Shown here: one piece after another, positions 17,024 through 25,378 of the stretch
How positions within the stretch are numbered: the first letter of the stretch is position 1
How the letters are laid out: each line of letters starts with the position of its first letter
NCBI RefSeq assembly: GCF_036346295.1
Contig: NZ_CP107819.1
Coordinates: 7,006,001-7,070,000 of the forward strand
Length of the DNA: 64,000 nt
DNA from: Streptomyces sp. NBC_00536
GTDB lineage: Bacteria; Actinomycetota; Actinomycetes; Streptomycetales; Streptomycetaceae
Direction: 5' to 3'
Program-made: the position numbers and the translations under genes
Notes under the pieces: model-generated
Databases searched by the model: none
The model's input: only the letters and a program-made list of their open reading frames with translations
What the model was told of the DNA's origin: nothing

Positions 17024-19846
17024 ATGGCCACGGGCCTGGAGCGCCAGGCCGGGGAGCCGACCGGATACGACGCTTTCATCTCGTACAGCCACAGCTGGGA
17101 CAGGAAGCTCACCAAGACGTTCCAGAGCCGATTACAGAACTTCGACCGGCCCTGGTACAGGCCGAGAAGCCTCAGACTGTTCCGCGACGAGACCAACCTG
17201 GCGGCAAGCCCCCATCTGTGGCGGGAGATCGAGCGGGGACTCACCGCGTCCCGGTGGCTCGTGCTCATGGCCAGCCCGGCCGCTGCCGCGTCCCCCTGGG
17301 TCCGGAAGGAGATCCGCTGGTGGCTCACCCACCGGTCGGCGGACACGCTCCTCATCGCCTGGACCGACGGAACGCTTGTCTGGGACGACTCGCGGAGGTC
17401 GTTCGACTGGTCGAGGACCGATGCCCTCCCGCGCGAGGAGATGGACGGCAGCTTCGGCCAACAGCCCCGTTGGGTCGACCTGCGCTGGCTGCACAGCCCG
17501 GAGCAGGCCGGCCCGGCCGACCCCCGGTTGGTCGAGTGCGTGGCGGAGTTCGCAGCCCCGATCTCGGGCAGGTCCAAGGACGAGGTGATCGGCGACCATG
17601 TACGCCAGCAGCGTCGGACGATGCGCCTGGTGTGGTCGACCGTCGCCGTGCTCACCGTTCTGCTCCTGGTCGCACTCGCCGGGGGCGTCACGGCGTACCA
17701 CCAGCGCAACGCCGCCCGGTCCCAGACCCTGGTCGCCCAATCCCGTCAGCTCGTCGCGGAGGCTTCGTCGATCAGCGACACCCAGCCCGACCTGGCCCGC
17801 CAACTGCTGGTCCAGGCTTACCGACTCGCTCCCACCGCCGAGGCGGCCGGGGCACTCGTCGGCAGCCGCGGCCTTCCCCGCGTCATCGACGGGAAGGGCG
17901 ATGCCCGCGGTGTAGCGTCCAGCAGCGGGGGGCTCCTCGCCGTGGCCGACGACCGGGTACGGCTCTACGACCTGGCCACCGGCGTGCTGCGTGCCACACT
18001 GAAGGACCTGGACGGCAGCGTCGCCGCCGTCGCGTTCAGCCCGGACGGACGGCTTCTGGCGATCGGCGACGCCGAAGGCGGGGTGCGGCTGCTCGACGTG
18101 ACGTCAGCGGACGGTCCCAGAACTCTGGCGGCAGTGCCCGCGGCGGCGGCGGGCGCGACGAACGAACTCGTGTTCACCCCCGCCGGCAGGCTCCTCGTCC
18201 TGACCAACGCGCGCGGCTCCCTCCTCGACATCGAGGACCCGGCCCGGCCTCGTTCCCTCGGATCCCTGCCCCCTGGCACGATCGCCGCCAGCGGTACGGG
18301 CGCACTGATCCTCACGGAGTCGCAGGACGACCTCGAACTCGGCCTGTGGACCCTGTCCTCCTCGGCCGGGGTGAGCCGGGTCGCCACCCTCGTCCCGCCG
18401 TCCCGTGCGCTCGGCACCAACGCCCGCGCCGCGTTCAGCCCGAACGGCCACATTCTGGCGGTCGGCGGCTCGGACAACCGGGTGCGGCTGTGGGACGTCG
18501 CCGACCCCACCCGGCCGGCGGTCCGCTCGGATCTGAACGCGCAGGGCCGCGACGGCATCAGCTGCGTGGAGTTTTCCTCGGACGGGACCGTCCTGGCCCT
18601 GGGCGGCCGCGACGGAGTGATCACCCTTTGGGACGTCTCCGACCCTTTCCGCCCCCACTCCGGTGCGCGCCTGACCGGCTACCCGGGATTCGCATCCGTT
18701 TCCGGCATCGCTTTCGGCCCCGACGGGCAGACGCTCGCGTCCATCGCGAGCGACCGGGAGCAGCGGACGTCGGCAAGGGTGTGGGCCGTGTCGGGAATCG
18801 ACAGGACCTCCACCGTCACGATCTTGCCGACGGAGGGAACCTTTCCCCCCTCGTTCAGCCCCGACAGTCGGCTGCTGGCCGCCGGTGGCAGTCCGACCAC
18901 CGTGTGGAGGATGGACGACAAGCCGGGACCGCGCCTGGCCGCCACCGTGGGCTCGTTCAACGCCAGCGGTCAGGCCGCGGCCTTCGGCCGGGACGGCCAC
19001 ACCCTGTTCTCCGGTCGGCCCGTGGTCGCATGGGACACGGCCGACCCGGCGGCTCCGCGGATGGTGACCCCGCAGGTCACGCGTTCGGACGGTGCGACGG
19101 GCATCAGCCTGAACTCCGCCTTCCCGCTGCTGGCGACAGGAGCGGGGATCATGGCACCTCCACCGGTGGAACTGGGAACCGTACAGCTGTGGGACGTCAG
19201 CGACCGGACACGGCCCGTCCTCGTCGACACGCTCGGCGGCACCGTGGCCGGCAGCCAGGCCATCTCCTTCAGCCCGGACGGCGGGCTCCTGGCGGCGCCG
19301 ACCCGCGAGGGAACCGTACGGCTGTGGAACGTCACCCGTGACACCGCGCCCACGGTCGCGGGAAACATCGACATGGCGAGGGGAAAGGCCACCGCACTGG
19401 CCTTCGCCCCGGTCGACCGCACCCTGCTCGTCGGTGACGACAGCGGGGTGATCACGACCTGGGACGTCTCACGTCCTGCGCATCCCTTGCGCCGGGGCAG
19501 TGCCGCCCCGCACGCCGGCAGCATCAGTGGACTCGCCCATCACCCCGCCGGCGCGCTCGCGGCCAGCGCCGCGGAGGACGGGCGCATCCGGCTGTGGGAC
19601 ACGAGCGACCCGGACCACCTCGTCGAGATCGCCTCGCTCGCCACCGGCGGCCTGTACCCGCAGGCGTCCCTCGCGTTCAGCCCGGACGGCAGTCTCCTCG
19701 CGGCCAGCGGCGACCGGGGCACGCGGCTGTGGAGCGTGGACCCGGCCGCGATCATGCGACGGCTGTGCGCCGAGTCCTCCCGCATCACCCGCGAACAGTG
19801 GAACCAGTACCTCCCTGACCGACACTACGACCCGCCGTGCGTCTGA
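17024..19846 (+). CDS. Second TIR - transmembrane - WD40 repeat protein
   Basis: This is a 940-residue paralogue of the upstream TIR protein with the same order. The TIR domain covers ~14-185 (YDAFISYSHSWDR, SLRLFRDETNLAASP, RWLVLMASPAAAASPWVRKE). Glu96 in W-V-R-K-E-I is the catalytic-type Glu. A membrane helix spans ~202-225 (LVWSTVAVLTVLLLVALAGG). The remaining ~670 residues carry WD repeats that are more divergent, with DxxDPxRP linkers (VRLWDVADPTRP, ITLWDVSDPFRP). Several blades have lost the canonical GH and WD residues. The divergence of the propellers compared with the TIR part suggests the two proteins read different ligands but share one output. The lipoprotein gene follows after 22 bases. 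Confidence 0.9.
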   Translation: MATGLERQAGEPTGYDAFISYSHSWDRKLTKTFQSRLQNFDRPWYRPRSLRLFRDETNLAASPHLWREIERGLTASRWLVLMASPAAAASPWVRKEIRWWLTHRSADTLLIAWTDGTLVWDDSRRSFDWSRTDALPREEMDGSFGQQPRWVDLRWLHSPEQAGPADPRLVECVAEFAAPISGRSKDEVIGDHVRQQRRTMRLVWSTVAVLTVLLLVALAGGVTAYHQRNAARSQTLVAQSRQLVAEASSISDTQPDLARQLLVQAYRLAPTAEAAGALVGSRGLPRVIDGKGDARGVASSSGGLLAVADDRVRLYDLATGVLRATLKDLDGSVAAVAFSPDGRLLAIGDAEGGVRLLDVTSADGPRTLAAVPAAAAGATNELVFTPAGRLLVLTNARGSLLDIEDPARPRSLGSLPPGTIAASGTGALILTESQDDLELGLWTLSSSAGVSRVATLVPPSRALGTNARAAFSPNGHILAVGGSDNRVRLWDVADPTRPAVRSDLNAQGRDGISCVEFSSDGTVLALGGRDGVITLWDVSDPFRPHSGARLTGYPGFASVSGIAFGPDGQTLASIASDREQRTSARVWAVSGIDRTSTVTILPTEGTFPPSFSPDSRLLAAGGSPTTVWRMDDKPGPRLAATVGSFNASGQAAAFGRDGHTLFSGRPVVAWDTADPAAPRMVTPQVTRSDGATGISLNSAFPLLATGAGIMAPPPVELGTVQLWDVSDRTRPVLVDTLGGTVAGSQAISFSPDGGLLAAPTREGTVRLWNVTRDTAPTVAGNIDMARGKATALAFAPVDRTLLVGDDSGVITTWDVSRPAHPLRRGSAAPHAGSISGLAHHPAGALAASAAEDGRIRLWDTSDPDHLVEIASLATGGLYPQASLAFSPDGSLLAASGDRGTRLWSVDPAAIMRRLCAESSRITREQWNQYLPDRHYDPPCV

Positions 19847-19868
19847 GCGCACGAGAACGGAGGACACG

Positions 19869-20546
19869 ATGGCAAGCGGCTCACGGCGCAGAACCTCCTC
19901 GTCCATCGCACTGCTGGCACTCTTGCTGCTCACCGGCGCATGCGGCTCGCCCCACCCGGCTCCGCAGATCTCGCCCCTCACCCCCTCACCCGTCACCCCG
20001 GGGCCCGCCTCCCCTTCCCCCTCGCCCGCTCAGGGACCGGTGCTCGTCGGCCCGGCGCCGGCCGACCTGCATGACGTGGATTGGGCGAAAACCCCCATTC
20101 CAGGCGATTTCTGCGATGTCCCGGGACTCGTCAGGCTCGACGCCGGGGGCGAGGCCGCCGCCACGTCCCGAACGTGGGGCACCGTGCGCATCCAGCAGGG
20201 GATCAAGGTCGCATACGGCGACACGGACGGTGACCGGCGCGACGAGGCAGCCGTCTACATGGGGTGTTCCGACGGAGCGAAGATGAACGCACAACTCGTC
20301 GCCGCATACGTCGTGTTCACCCGCAAGGGCGACAGCCTCGCCGCGCTCGGTGCGATCACGCCGCGGCAGAAGTCCGACGTGTACACCACCGCTCTCGTCG
20401 GACTGGAACTCGCGCCCGGCCGGATCACCGCGCACGAGAAGTGGTACCGCCAGACCGACGCCCACTGCTGTCCCTCCGGAAACGCCGACACCGTCTGGAC
20501 ACGGGAGGGCGACAGCCTGACGCCGGGCGCACCCCGTGTCCTCTGA
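19869..20546 (+). CDS. Putative secreted lipoprotein, last gene of the TIR/WD40 cassette
   Basis: This is a 225-residue protein. Signal peptide MASGSRRRTSSSIALLALLL ends in the lipobox LTGAC, with lipid-anchor Cys25. A Pro/Ser-rich spacer runs to ~60. The exported domain has an acidic DTDGDRRDEAAVY loop, resembling a calcium-binding repeat, and four cysteines including an adjacent pair in HCCPSG. It looks like the LppP/LprE type seen in the first lipoprotein, though the two are not close. A strong GGAGG ribosome site lies 22 bases after the TIR gene. It completes a five-gene unit in which each TIR/WD40 protein is flanked by an exported lipoprotein. Confidence 0.8.
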   Translation: MASGSRRRTSSSIALLALLLLTGACGSPHPAPQISPLTPSPVTPGPASPSPSPAQGPVLVGPAPADLHDVDWAKTPIPGDFCDVPGLVRLDAGGEAAATSRTWGTVRIQQGIKVAYGDTDGDRRDEAAVYMGCSDGAKMNAQLVAAYVVFTRKGDSLAALGAITPRQKSDVYTTALVGLELAPGRITAHEKWYRQTDAHCCPSGNADTVWTREGDSLTPGAPRVL

Positions 20547-20699
20547 TCGGGCCGCCGCCGGCCGACCTGGCCAGGGACCTCTTCTTCCGCCGCGTTCCGC
20601 GGGCCTGCCTGGGAAGGCCTTGTGGAGGTCTTCGCTCGGTGATCAACCCTGGTGAGGTGCGGGGTAGCGTCGCCGCGCTGCGCGGAGAGGAGCGGGGCA

Positions 20700-21616
20700 T
20701 GCGCGAGATCATCGTCCCACCAGTCGTTGTCGCGGCGCCCGTCGGCGGGCTCGCCGACGACCCTGTTCGACGTCGCCCTGTGGGCGATCGGCGCGCAGCC
20801 CGTGCCCGTCTACCCGACCTCCTCCGTCGAGCAGGTGCACTGGATCCTCCAGGACTCCGACTGCACCGCCTGCGTCGTCGAGGACGAGGACCAGGCCATG
20901 ACCGTCGGGTCCGTCATCGAGCGGCTGCCGCACCTTCGGCGGCTGTGGCAGCTCGACTCCGGGGCCGTCGACGCGCTCGTCGCGGACGGCCGCGGGGTCA
21001 CGGAGGACCTGGTGCACCGGCATCGCGCCGCGGTCACACCCGACGCCGTCGCCACCGTCATCTACACCTCGGGGACCACCGGGCGCCCCAAGGGCTGCGT
21101 GTTCACGCACGGCAATTTCATGTACGAGGCCGGCACGATGGTGGCCCGGTGGGAGTCCGTTCTCCAGGCGGGGCCCGGGGAGCAGCCCTCCACCCTGCTG
21201 GTCCTGCCGCTCGCCCACGTCTTCGGGCGGATGGTGGAGGTGGCGGCCGTCCGGGCTCGGGTGAAGCTGGGGCACCAGCCGGTGCTGGCGGCGGCCGAGT
21301 TGCTGCCGGACCTCGCCGCGTTCCGGCCGACGTTCGTGCCGGGGTCCCGTACGTCTTCGAGAAGGTCTTCGCGGCGGCATGCCGCAAGGCGGAGGCTGAG
21401 GGGCGAACTGGTCCCTTCGACCGGGCGGTCGAGACGGCCGTACGGTACGCGGAGGCGCGCGAGCGGAAGAGTCGGTTCGTCGCGACGTGCTGGCCCGCCC
21501 AGATGTTCAAGCACTTCGAGGACCCCAAGCCGGGCTACGTGGCCGACTGGCCCGACCTGCCGAAGTGGCAGCAGGAGACCGACGCCGACATCTTCGAGGC
21601 CATCGAAAAGGCCTGA
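20700..21616 (+). pseudogene. Long-chain acyl-CoA ligase pseudogene, fused to an unrelated 3' end
   Basis: An ATG with ribosome site (GAGAGGAGCGGGGC) opens a FadD-like start (MREIIVPPVVVAAPVGGLAD). The frame then changes near 20765 and reads LFDVALWAIGAQPVPVYPTS, the AMP-binding signature VIYTSGTTGRPKG and LVLPLAHVFGRMVEV. A second frame change near 21345 restores VPYVFEKVFAAACRKAEAEG. After about 21465 the ligase similarity stops and a different tail, FVATCWPAQMFKHFEDPKPG, runs to the stop. At least ~70 N-terminal and ~250 C-terminal residues are gone. This is a remnant of at least three events, including a deletion that joined two genes. Confidence 0.85.
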
Positions 21617-21668
21617 TCGAGCGGGCGAGATCGCCCGTCCTGGCCAGGGTGGGAACGTGACCAGCAGG

Positions 21669-21688
21669 AACCCCACTTCGGTGGGGTT
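21669..21688 (+). terminator. Intrinsic terminator, copy 2 of the repeated element
   Basis: Stem AACCCCAC / GTGGGGTT with a stable TTCG tetraloop and a CTTTTGCG tail. It is near-identical to 12412-12431, including the flanking GG before and CG-rich stretch after. Confidence 0.85.
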
Positions 21689-21811
21689 CTTTTGCGTTTC
21701 CGGGCGGCGGGCGGGCGGCCGGTGCGGGTGTGGGTGTCATGGGGATTTCATCGCTCTTCCTTAGCGTGGCCGAGTTCGGACAAGGGCTCGGACCAGGGGA
21801 AGGGCGGCTCG

Positions 21812-24268
21812 ATGGCGCGCAGGAGATTCAGGGCGAGGCTGCCCGTGGCGGTCGCGGTCGCGGTGGCGGTGCTGAGCACGATGGCGGCCACCGGGTCACC
21901 CGCCCCCGGAGCCGCCGGGCAGGGGCCGGACAAGCCGACGATCCGGTACACCGAATACGGGATCCCGCACATCATCGCCTCGGACTGGGCGGGGCTGGGC
22001 ACGGGGTACGGATACGCGGTGGCCAAGGACAACATCTGCACCCTGGCCGACACCTACCTCATGGTCAACGCCCAGCGGTCCCGCTACCTGGGGCCCGACG
22101 GCAAGGCCAGCCCCGGCGAGCACCAGAACACCACCACCAACCTCAACAGCGACCTGTACTTCCAGCGGATGAACGACAACCGGGTCGTGGAGCGGCTGAT
22201 CGACCAGCCCGCCCCCAACGGGCCGGAGCCGGAGGTCAAGGAAGCCATCCGCGGCTACGTCCAGGGATACAACAGGTACCTGGCCGAGACGGGCGTGAAC
22301 AACATCTCCGACCCGGCCTGCCGCGGTGCGGCCTGGGTGCGGCCGATCACGGAGCTGGACGTCTACCGGCACGCGCACGCCGAGATCATCATGGGCACCG
22401 CCGACGTGCTGCTGGACGGCGAGGTGAACGCCGCGCCCCCGGGGGCGTCGGCCGCCCCGCCGCAGTCGGCGCCCCCGCCCGAGGTGACCGCGGCGAAGAT
22501 CCGCGACGCGATGGCCGCCGGCCGTGCCCAGGGCATGGGCAGCAACGCTCTCGCGGTCGGTTCGCAGGGCGTGTCCGGGGGCACCGGCATGCTGCTCGCC
22601 AACCCGCACTTCCCGTGGCAGGGCAAGAACCGGATGTGGCAGAGCCAGCTGACGATCCCGGGGAAGACCAACGTCTCCGGGGCGAGCCTGCTCGGCTTCC
22701 CCGCGGTGAACATCGGGCACAACGACGACGTCGCCTGGACCCACACCGTCGCCACGGTGGCTCCGTTCGGGCTGTTCGACGTACAGGTGGACCCGCTGAA
22801 CCCGACCAAGTACCTGGTCGACGGCGCCTGGCAGCAGATGACCTCGCAGCAGGTGGGCGTCGACGTACGGAAGCCGGACGGCTCCCTCGGCAAGGTCACC
22901 AGGACGCTGTGGGCCACCCGTTACGGCCCGATCACCACGTCGGTCCTGGGCACCTCGCTGCCCTGGGTGGTCAGTGCGCACGCGGTGCGCGACGTCAACA
23001 TGGACAACCTGCGGGCCTTGAACACCTGGTTCCACCTCGACCAGGCCAAGGACGTCAACGACGTGGTGAACACCCTGGAGACCACGGAAGGCGTCCCCTT
23101 CTTCAACACCATCGCCACCGACCGCAAGGGCAAGGCCCTGTACGCGGACATCCAGGCCACCCCGAACATCACCGACGCGCACGCCGAGTCGTGCCTCACG
23201 CTGACCGGCCGGCTGCTGTTCGACCAGACGCTGCGACTGCCGAACGTACCGCCCGTCTCCATCTTCGACGGCAAGCGCAGCGCGTGCGACTGGCCCGACG
23301 ACCCGAACGCCGTCGCGCCCGGGCTGCTCGACCCGCACAAGCAACCCCGTCTGATCCGGTCCGACTTCGTCGGCAACGCCAACGACAGCGCCTGGCTGGC
23401 CAACCCCGCACAGCCGCTGTCCTTCCCCCGGGTGATGGGCGATACCGCGGCGCCCCGGTCGCTGCGCACCCAGGAGCTGATCCTGACCGCGCAGAACCGG
23501 ATCGACGGCAACGACGGCCTGCCGGGCCGGGGCTTCACCCCGGAAAACATGCGGCAGTTGCTGTTCGCCGACAACAGCAGGGCCGCCGACCTGGCCCTCA
23601 ACGCCACGGTGTCGGCGTGCCAGGGCGCCCCCTTCGGACTCGTCCTGGTGGACGGCAACCTGGTCAACGTGAGCGAGGCGTGCCCGGTCCTGGCCGCCTG
23701 GAAGGATCACAACTACACGGCGGACAGCCGGGGTTCCTGGCTCTTCGAGAACTACTGGGCCTTCCTGCTCGGCGGCCAGGCGGTCGAGAAACTGCCGTGG
23801 CGGGTCCCCTTCGACCCCAAGGACCCGGTGCACACGCCCAATTCGCTGGACTCGGGAAACTCCGCCGTCCGCGACGCCCTGGCCCGCGCGGTGTTCGCGC
23901 TGCGCAAGGCGGGCGTTCCACTGAACGCACCGCTGTCGGACGTCCAGAAGATAACCCGCAACGGCGAGCAGATCCCGGTCCACGGCTCGATCGGTGAACT
24001 GGGCGTGCTGAACGTGATCACTCCGGGCCTGGTCGACGGGAAGCTGGACATCACCTTCGGGTCGAGCTTCATCCAGCAGGTGCGCTTCACCGCTGACGGG
24101 CCGCCGCAGACCTCCTCGGTCCTCGCCTACTCCCAGTCGGCCAACCCGAACTCCCCCCACTACGCCGACCAGACCAAGCTCTTCTCGGCGGGCCGGTGGG
24201 TGACCGAACGGTTCACCGAGGCGGACATCGCGGCCTCACCGGCGCTGGAGATCAAGGTCCTGGACTGA
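21812..24268 (+). CDS. Secreted penicillin-acylase-family (AhlM/aculeacin-type) acylase
   Basis: This is an 818-residue precursor. A basic start and Ala/Val core ([19 protein letters not shown]) form a Sec or Tat-like signal ending near residue 35. The alpha chain begins [21 protein letters not shown] Pro/Ala-rich spacer precedes the autocleavage site [10 protein letters not shown], where Ser244 would become the nucleophile at the beta-chain N-terminus. [26 protein letters not shown] and FLNR-type later motifs follow. Architecture and length match Ntn hydrolases that remove fatty-acyl chains from lipopeptides or N-acyl-homoserine lactones. It could quench signals or process antibiotics. It is probably processed outside the cell. 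Confidence 0.92.
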   Translation: MARRRFRARLPVAVAVAVAVLSTMAATGSPAPGAAGQGPDKPTIRYTEYGIPHIIASDWAGLGTGYGYAVAKDNICTLADTYLMVNAQRSRYLGPDGKASPGEHQNTTTNLNSDLYFQRMNDNRVVERLIDQPAPNGPEPEVKEAIRGYVQGYNRYLAETGVNNISDPACRGAAWVRPITELDVYRHAHAEIIMGTADVLLDGEVNAAPPGASAAPPQSAPPPEVTAAKIRDAMAAGRAQGMGSNALAVGSQGVSGGTGMLLANPHFPWQGKNRMWQSQLTIPGKTNVSGASLLGFPAVNIGHNDDVAWTHTVATVAPFGLFDVQVDPLNPTKYLVDGAWQQMTSQQVGVDVRKPDGSLGKVTRTLWATRYGPITTSVLGTSLPWVVSAHAVRDVNMDNLRALNTWFHLDQAKDVNDVVNTLETTEGVPFFNTIATDRKGKALYADIQATPNITDAHAESCLTLTGRLLFDQTLRLPNVPPVSIFDGKRSACDWPDDPNAVAPGLLDPHKQPRLIRSDFVGNANDSAWLANPAQPLSFPRVMGDTAAPRSLRTQELILTAQNRIDGNDGLPGRGFTPENMRQLLFADNSRAADLALNATVSACQGAPFGLVLVDGNLVNVSEACPVLAAWKDHNYTADSRGSWLFENYWAFLLGGQAVEKLPWRVPFDPKDPVHTPNSLDSGNSAVRDALARAVFALRKAGVPLNAPLSDVQKITRNGEQIPVHGSIGELGVLNVITPGLVDGKLDITFGSSFIQQVRFTADGPPQTSSVLAYSQSANPNSPHYADQTKLFSAGRWVTERFTEADIAASPALEIKVLD

Positions 24269-24336
24269 CGGACTGGGACCGGTCCACACATTCATCCGTG
24301 ATCCATCGATCCATCGAGATACCAAGGGAGCATGCT

Positions 24337-25356
24337 GTGACGAGGACATCGAGCCGATGGCGCGCGGTGGTGGCCCTGTTGGCCGCGATCGTGGCCCTGG
24401 CCGTGCCGACGGGTTCGGCGCAGGCCGCCGACGGCACCGCGCCGCCGAGCATGACGGACGGGTTCGGCCTGACCCAGGTCGACTCGGCGGTGGGCGGCGC
24501 GACCAACTTCTACATCACCGTGACCACGCCCGAGGTCACGGGCAAGCACCACATAAAGATCATCCTGCCGAGCGGCTACTACGACGACCCGGGCAAGCGC
24601 TACCCGGTGCTGTACTTCCTGCACGGCTCGCCCGACGATCCGATCCAGCAGAACTATCCCGCGCTGACCACCTCGAACCAGATGATCACCGTCATCCCGG
24701 ACGGCGGCGCCCGGGGCTGGTACGCGAACTGGCTCAACCAGAAGACCGCGGCCGGAACCCAGAACTGGGAGAACTTCCACCTCAAGCAGGTGATCCCGTT
24801 CATCGACGCGAACCTGCGCACCGTCGCCACCAAGCAGGCCAGGGCGGTCGCCGGTGTCTCCATGGGCGGGTTCGGAGCCCTGCACTACGCCCAGGTCCGT
24901 CCTGACCTGTTCAGCCAGACCGCGTCCCTGTCGGGAGACATCGACCTGTCGGTCAGGTCCATGGACCTGCGGATGGCCGTCGTCGCCTCCCTCGTCGGCT
25001 ACGCGCCCAGCGTGGACAGTGACGCCGCGTTCGGCTCGCCCTACCCGGTCTTCAACGCCGACTGGAGGTTCAACGAGGTGGACCCGGCCGCGCACATGAA
25101 CAAGCTCGCGGGCGTCGGGGTGTCCATCTACGTGGGCAACGGGCGCGGAGACGCGACCGACTTGGAGTTCTGGGTGGAGAGCGCCTCCAAGCACGTCAAG
25201 GACAGCATGGACGCGCTGCGCATGCCCTACCACTACGTCGACTACGGCGACGGTGCCGCCTGGGGCACCCAGTGCAACGGCGGCCACAACGCGGGCTGCT
25301 GGGAACAGGACCTCCGGGACCTGATCCCCAGGCTGGAACGATCCTTCGCCGCCTGA
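24337..25356 (+). CDS. Secreted esterase of the antigen-85 / esterase D type
   Basis: This is a 339-residue protein starting at GTG, with AAGGGAG upstream; the overlapping ATG at 24332 is out of frame. The signal peptide is residues 1-~31, ending SAQAADG. The alpha/beta-hydrolase fold shows YPVLYFLHGSPD, MITVIPDGGARGWYANW, the nucleophile elbow GVSMGG (Ser175) and the C-terminal His in CNGGHNAG. It follows the acylase by 68 bases on the same strand and may be co-regulated, giving two exported acyl hydrolases side by side. Streptomyces lack mycolic acids, so a mycolyltransferase role is unlikely; a lipase/esterase role is more plausible. Confidence 0.9.
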   Translation: MTRTSSRWRAVVALLAAIVALAVPTGSAQAADGTAPPSMTDGFGLTQVDSAVGGATNFYITVTTPEVTGKHHIKIILPSGYYDDPGKRYPVLYFLHGSPDDPIQQNYPALTTSNQMITVIPDGGARGWYANWLNQKTAAGTQNWENFHLKQVIPFIDANLRTVATKQARAVAGVSMGGFGALHYAQVRPDLFSQTASLSGDIDLSVRSMDLRMAVVASLVGYAPSVDSDAAFGSPYPVFNADWRFNEVDPAAHMNKLAGVGVSIYVGNGRGDATDLEFWVESASKHVKDSMDALRMPYHYVDYGDGAAWGTQCNGGHNAGCWEQDLRDLIPRLERSFAA

Positions 25357-25378
25357 CCCTCCTGCCGCTTCCGGCCGG

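Noticed and set aside
17218..19341. 707-residue out-of-frame open frame inside the second TIR/WD40 gene
   Set aside because: It is Arg/Gly/Pro-rich and lies in a frame of the TIR gene that breaks the WD repeats. The 940-residue frame carries the clear domains.
20547..20699. Small gene between the TIR cassette and the ligase pseudogene
   Set aside because: The frames seen are short, lack a ribosome site and do not match a known family.
21896..24160. 754-residue leftward open frame opposite the acylase
   Set aside because: It is an antisense shadow of the acylase gene, has no family motif and an improbable composition.
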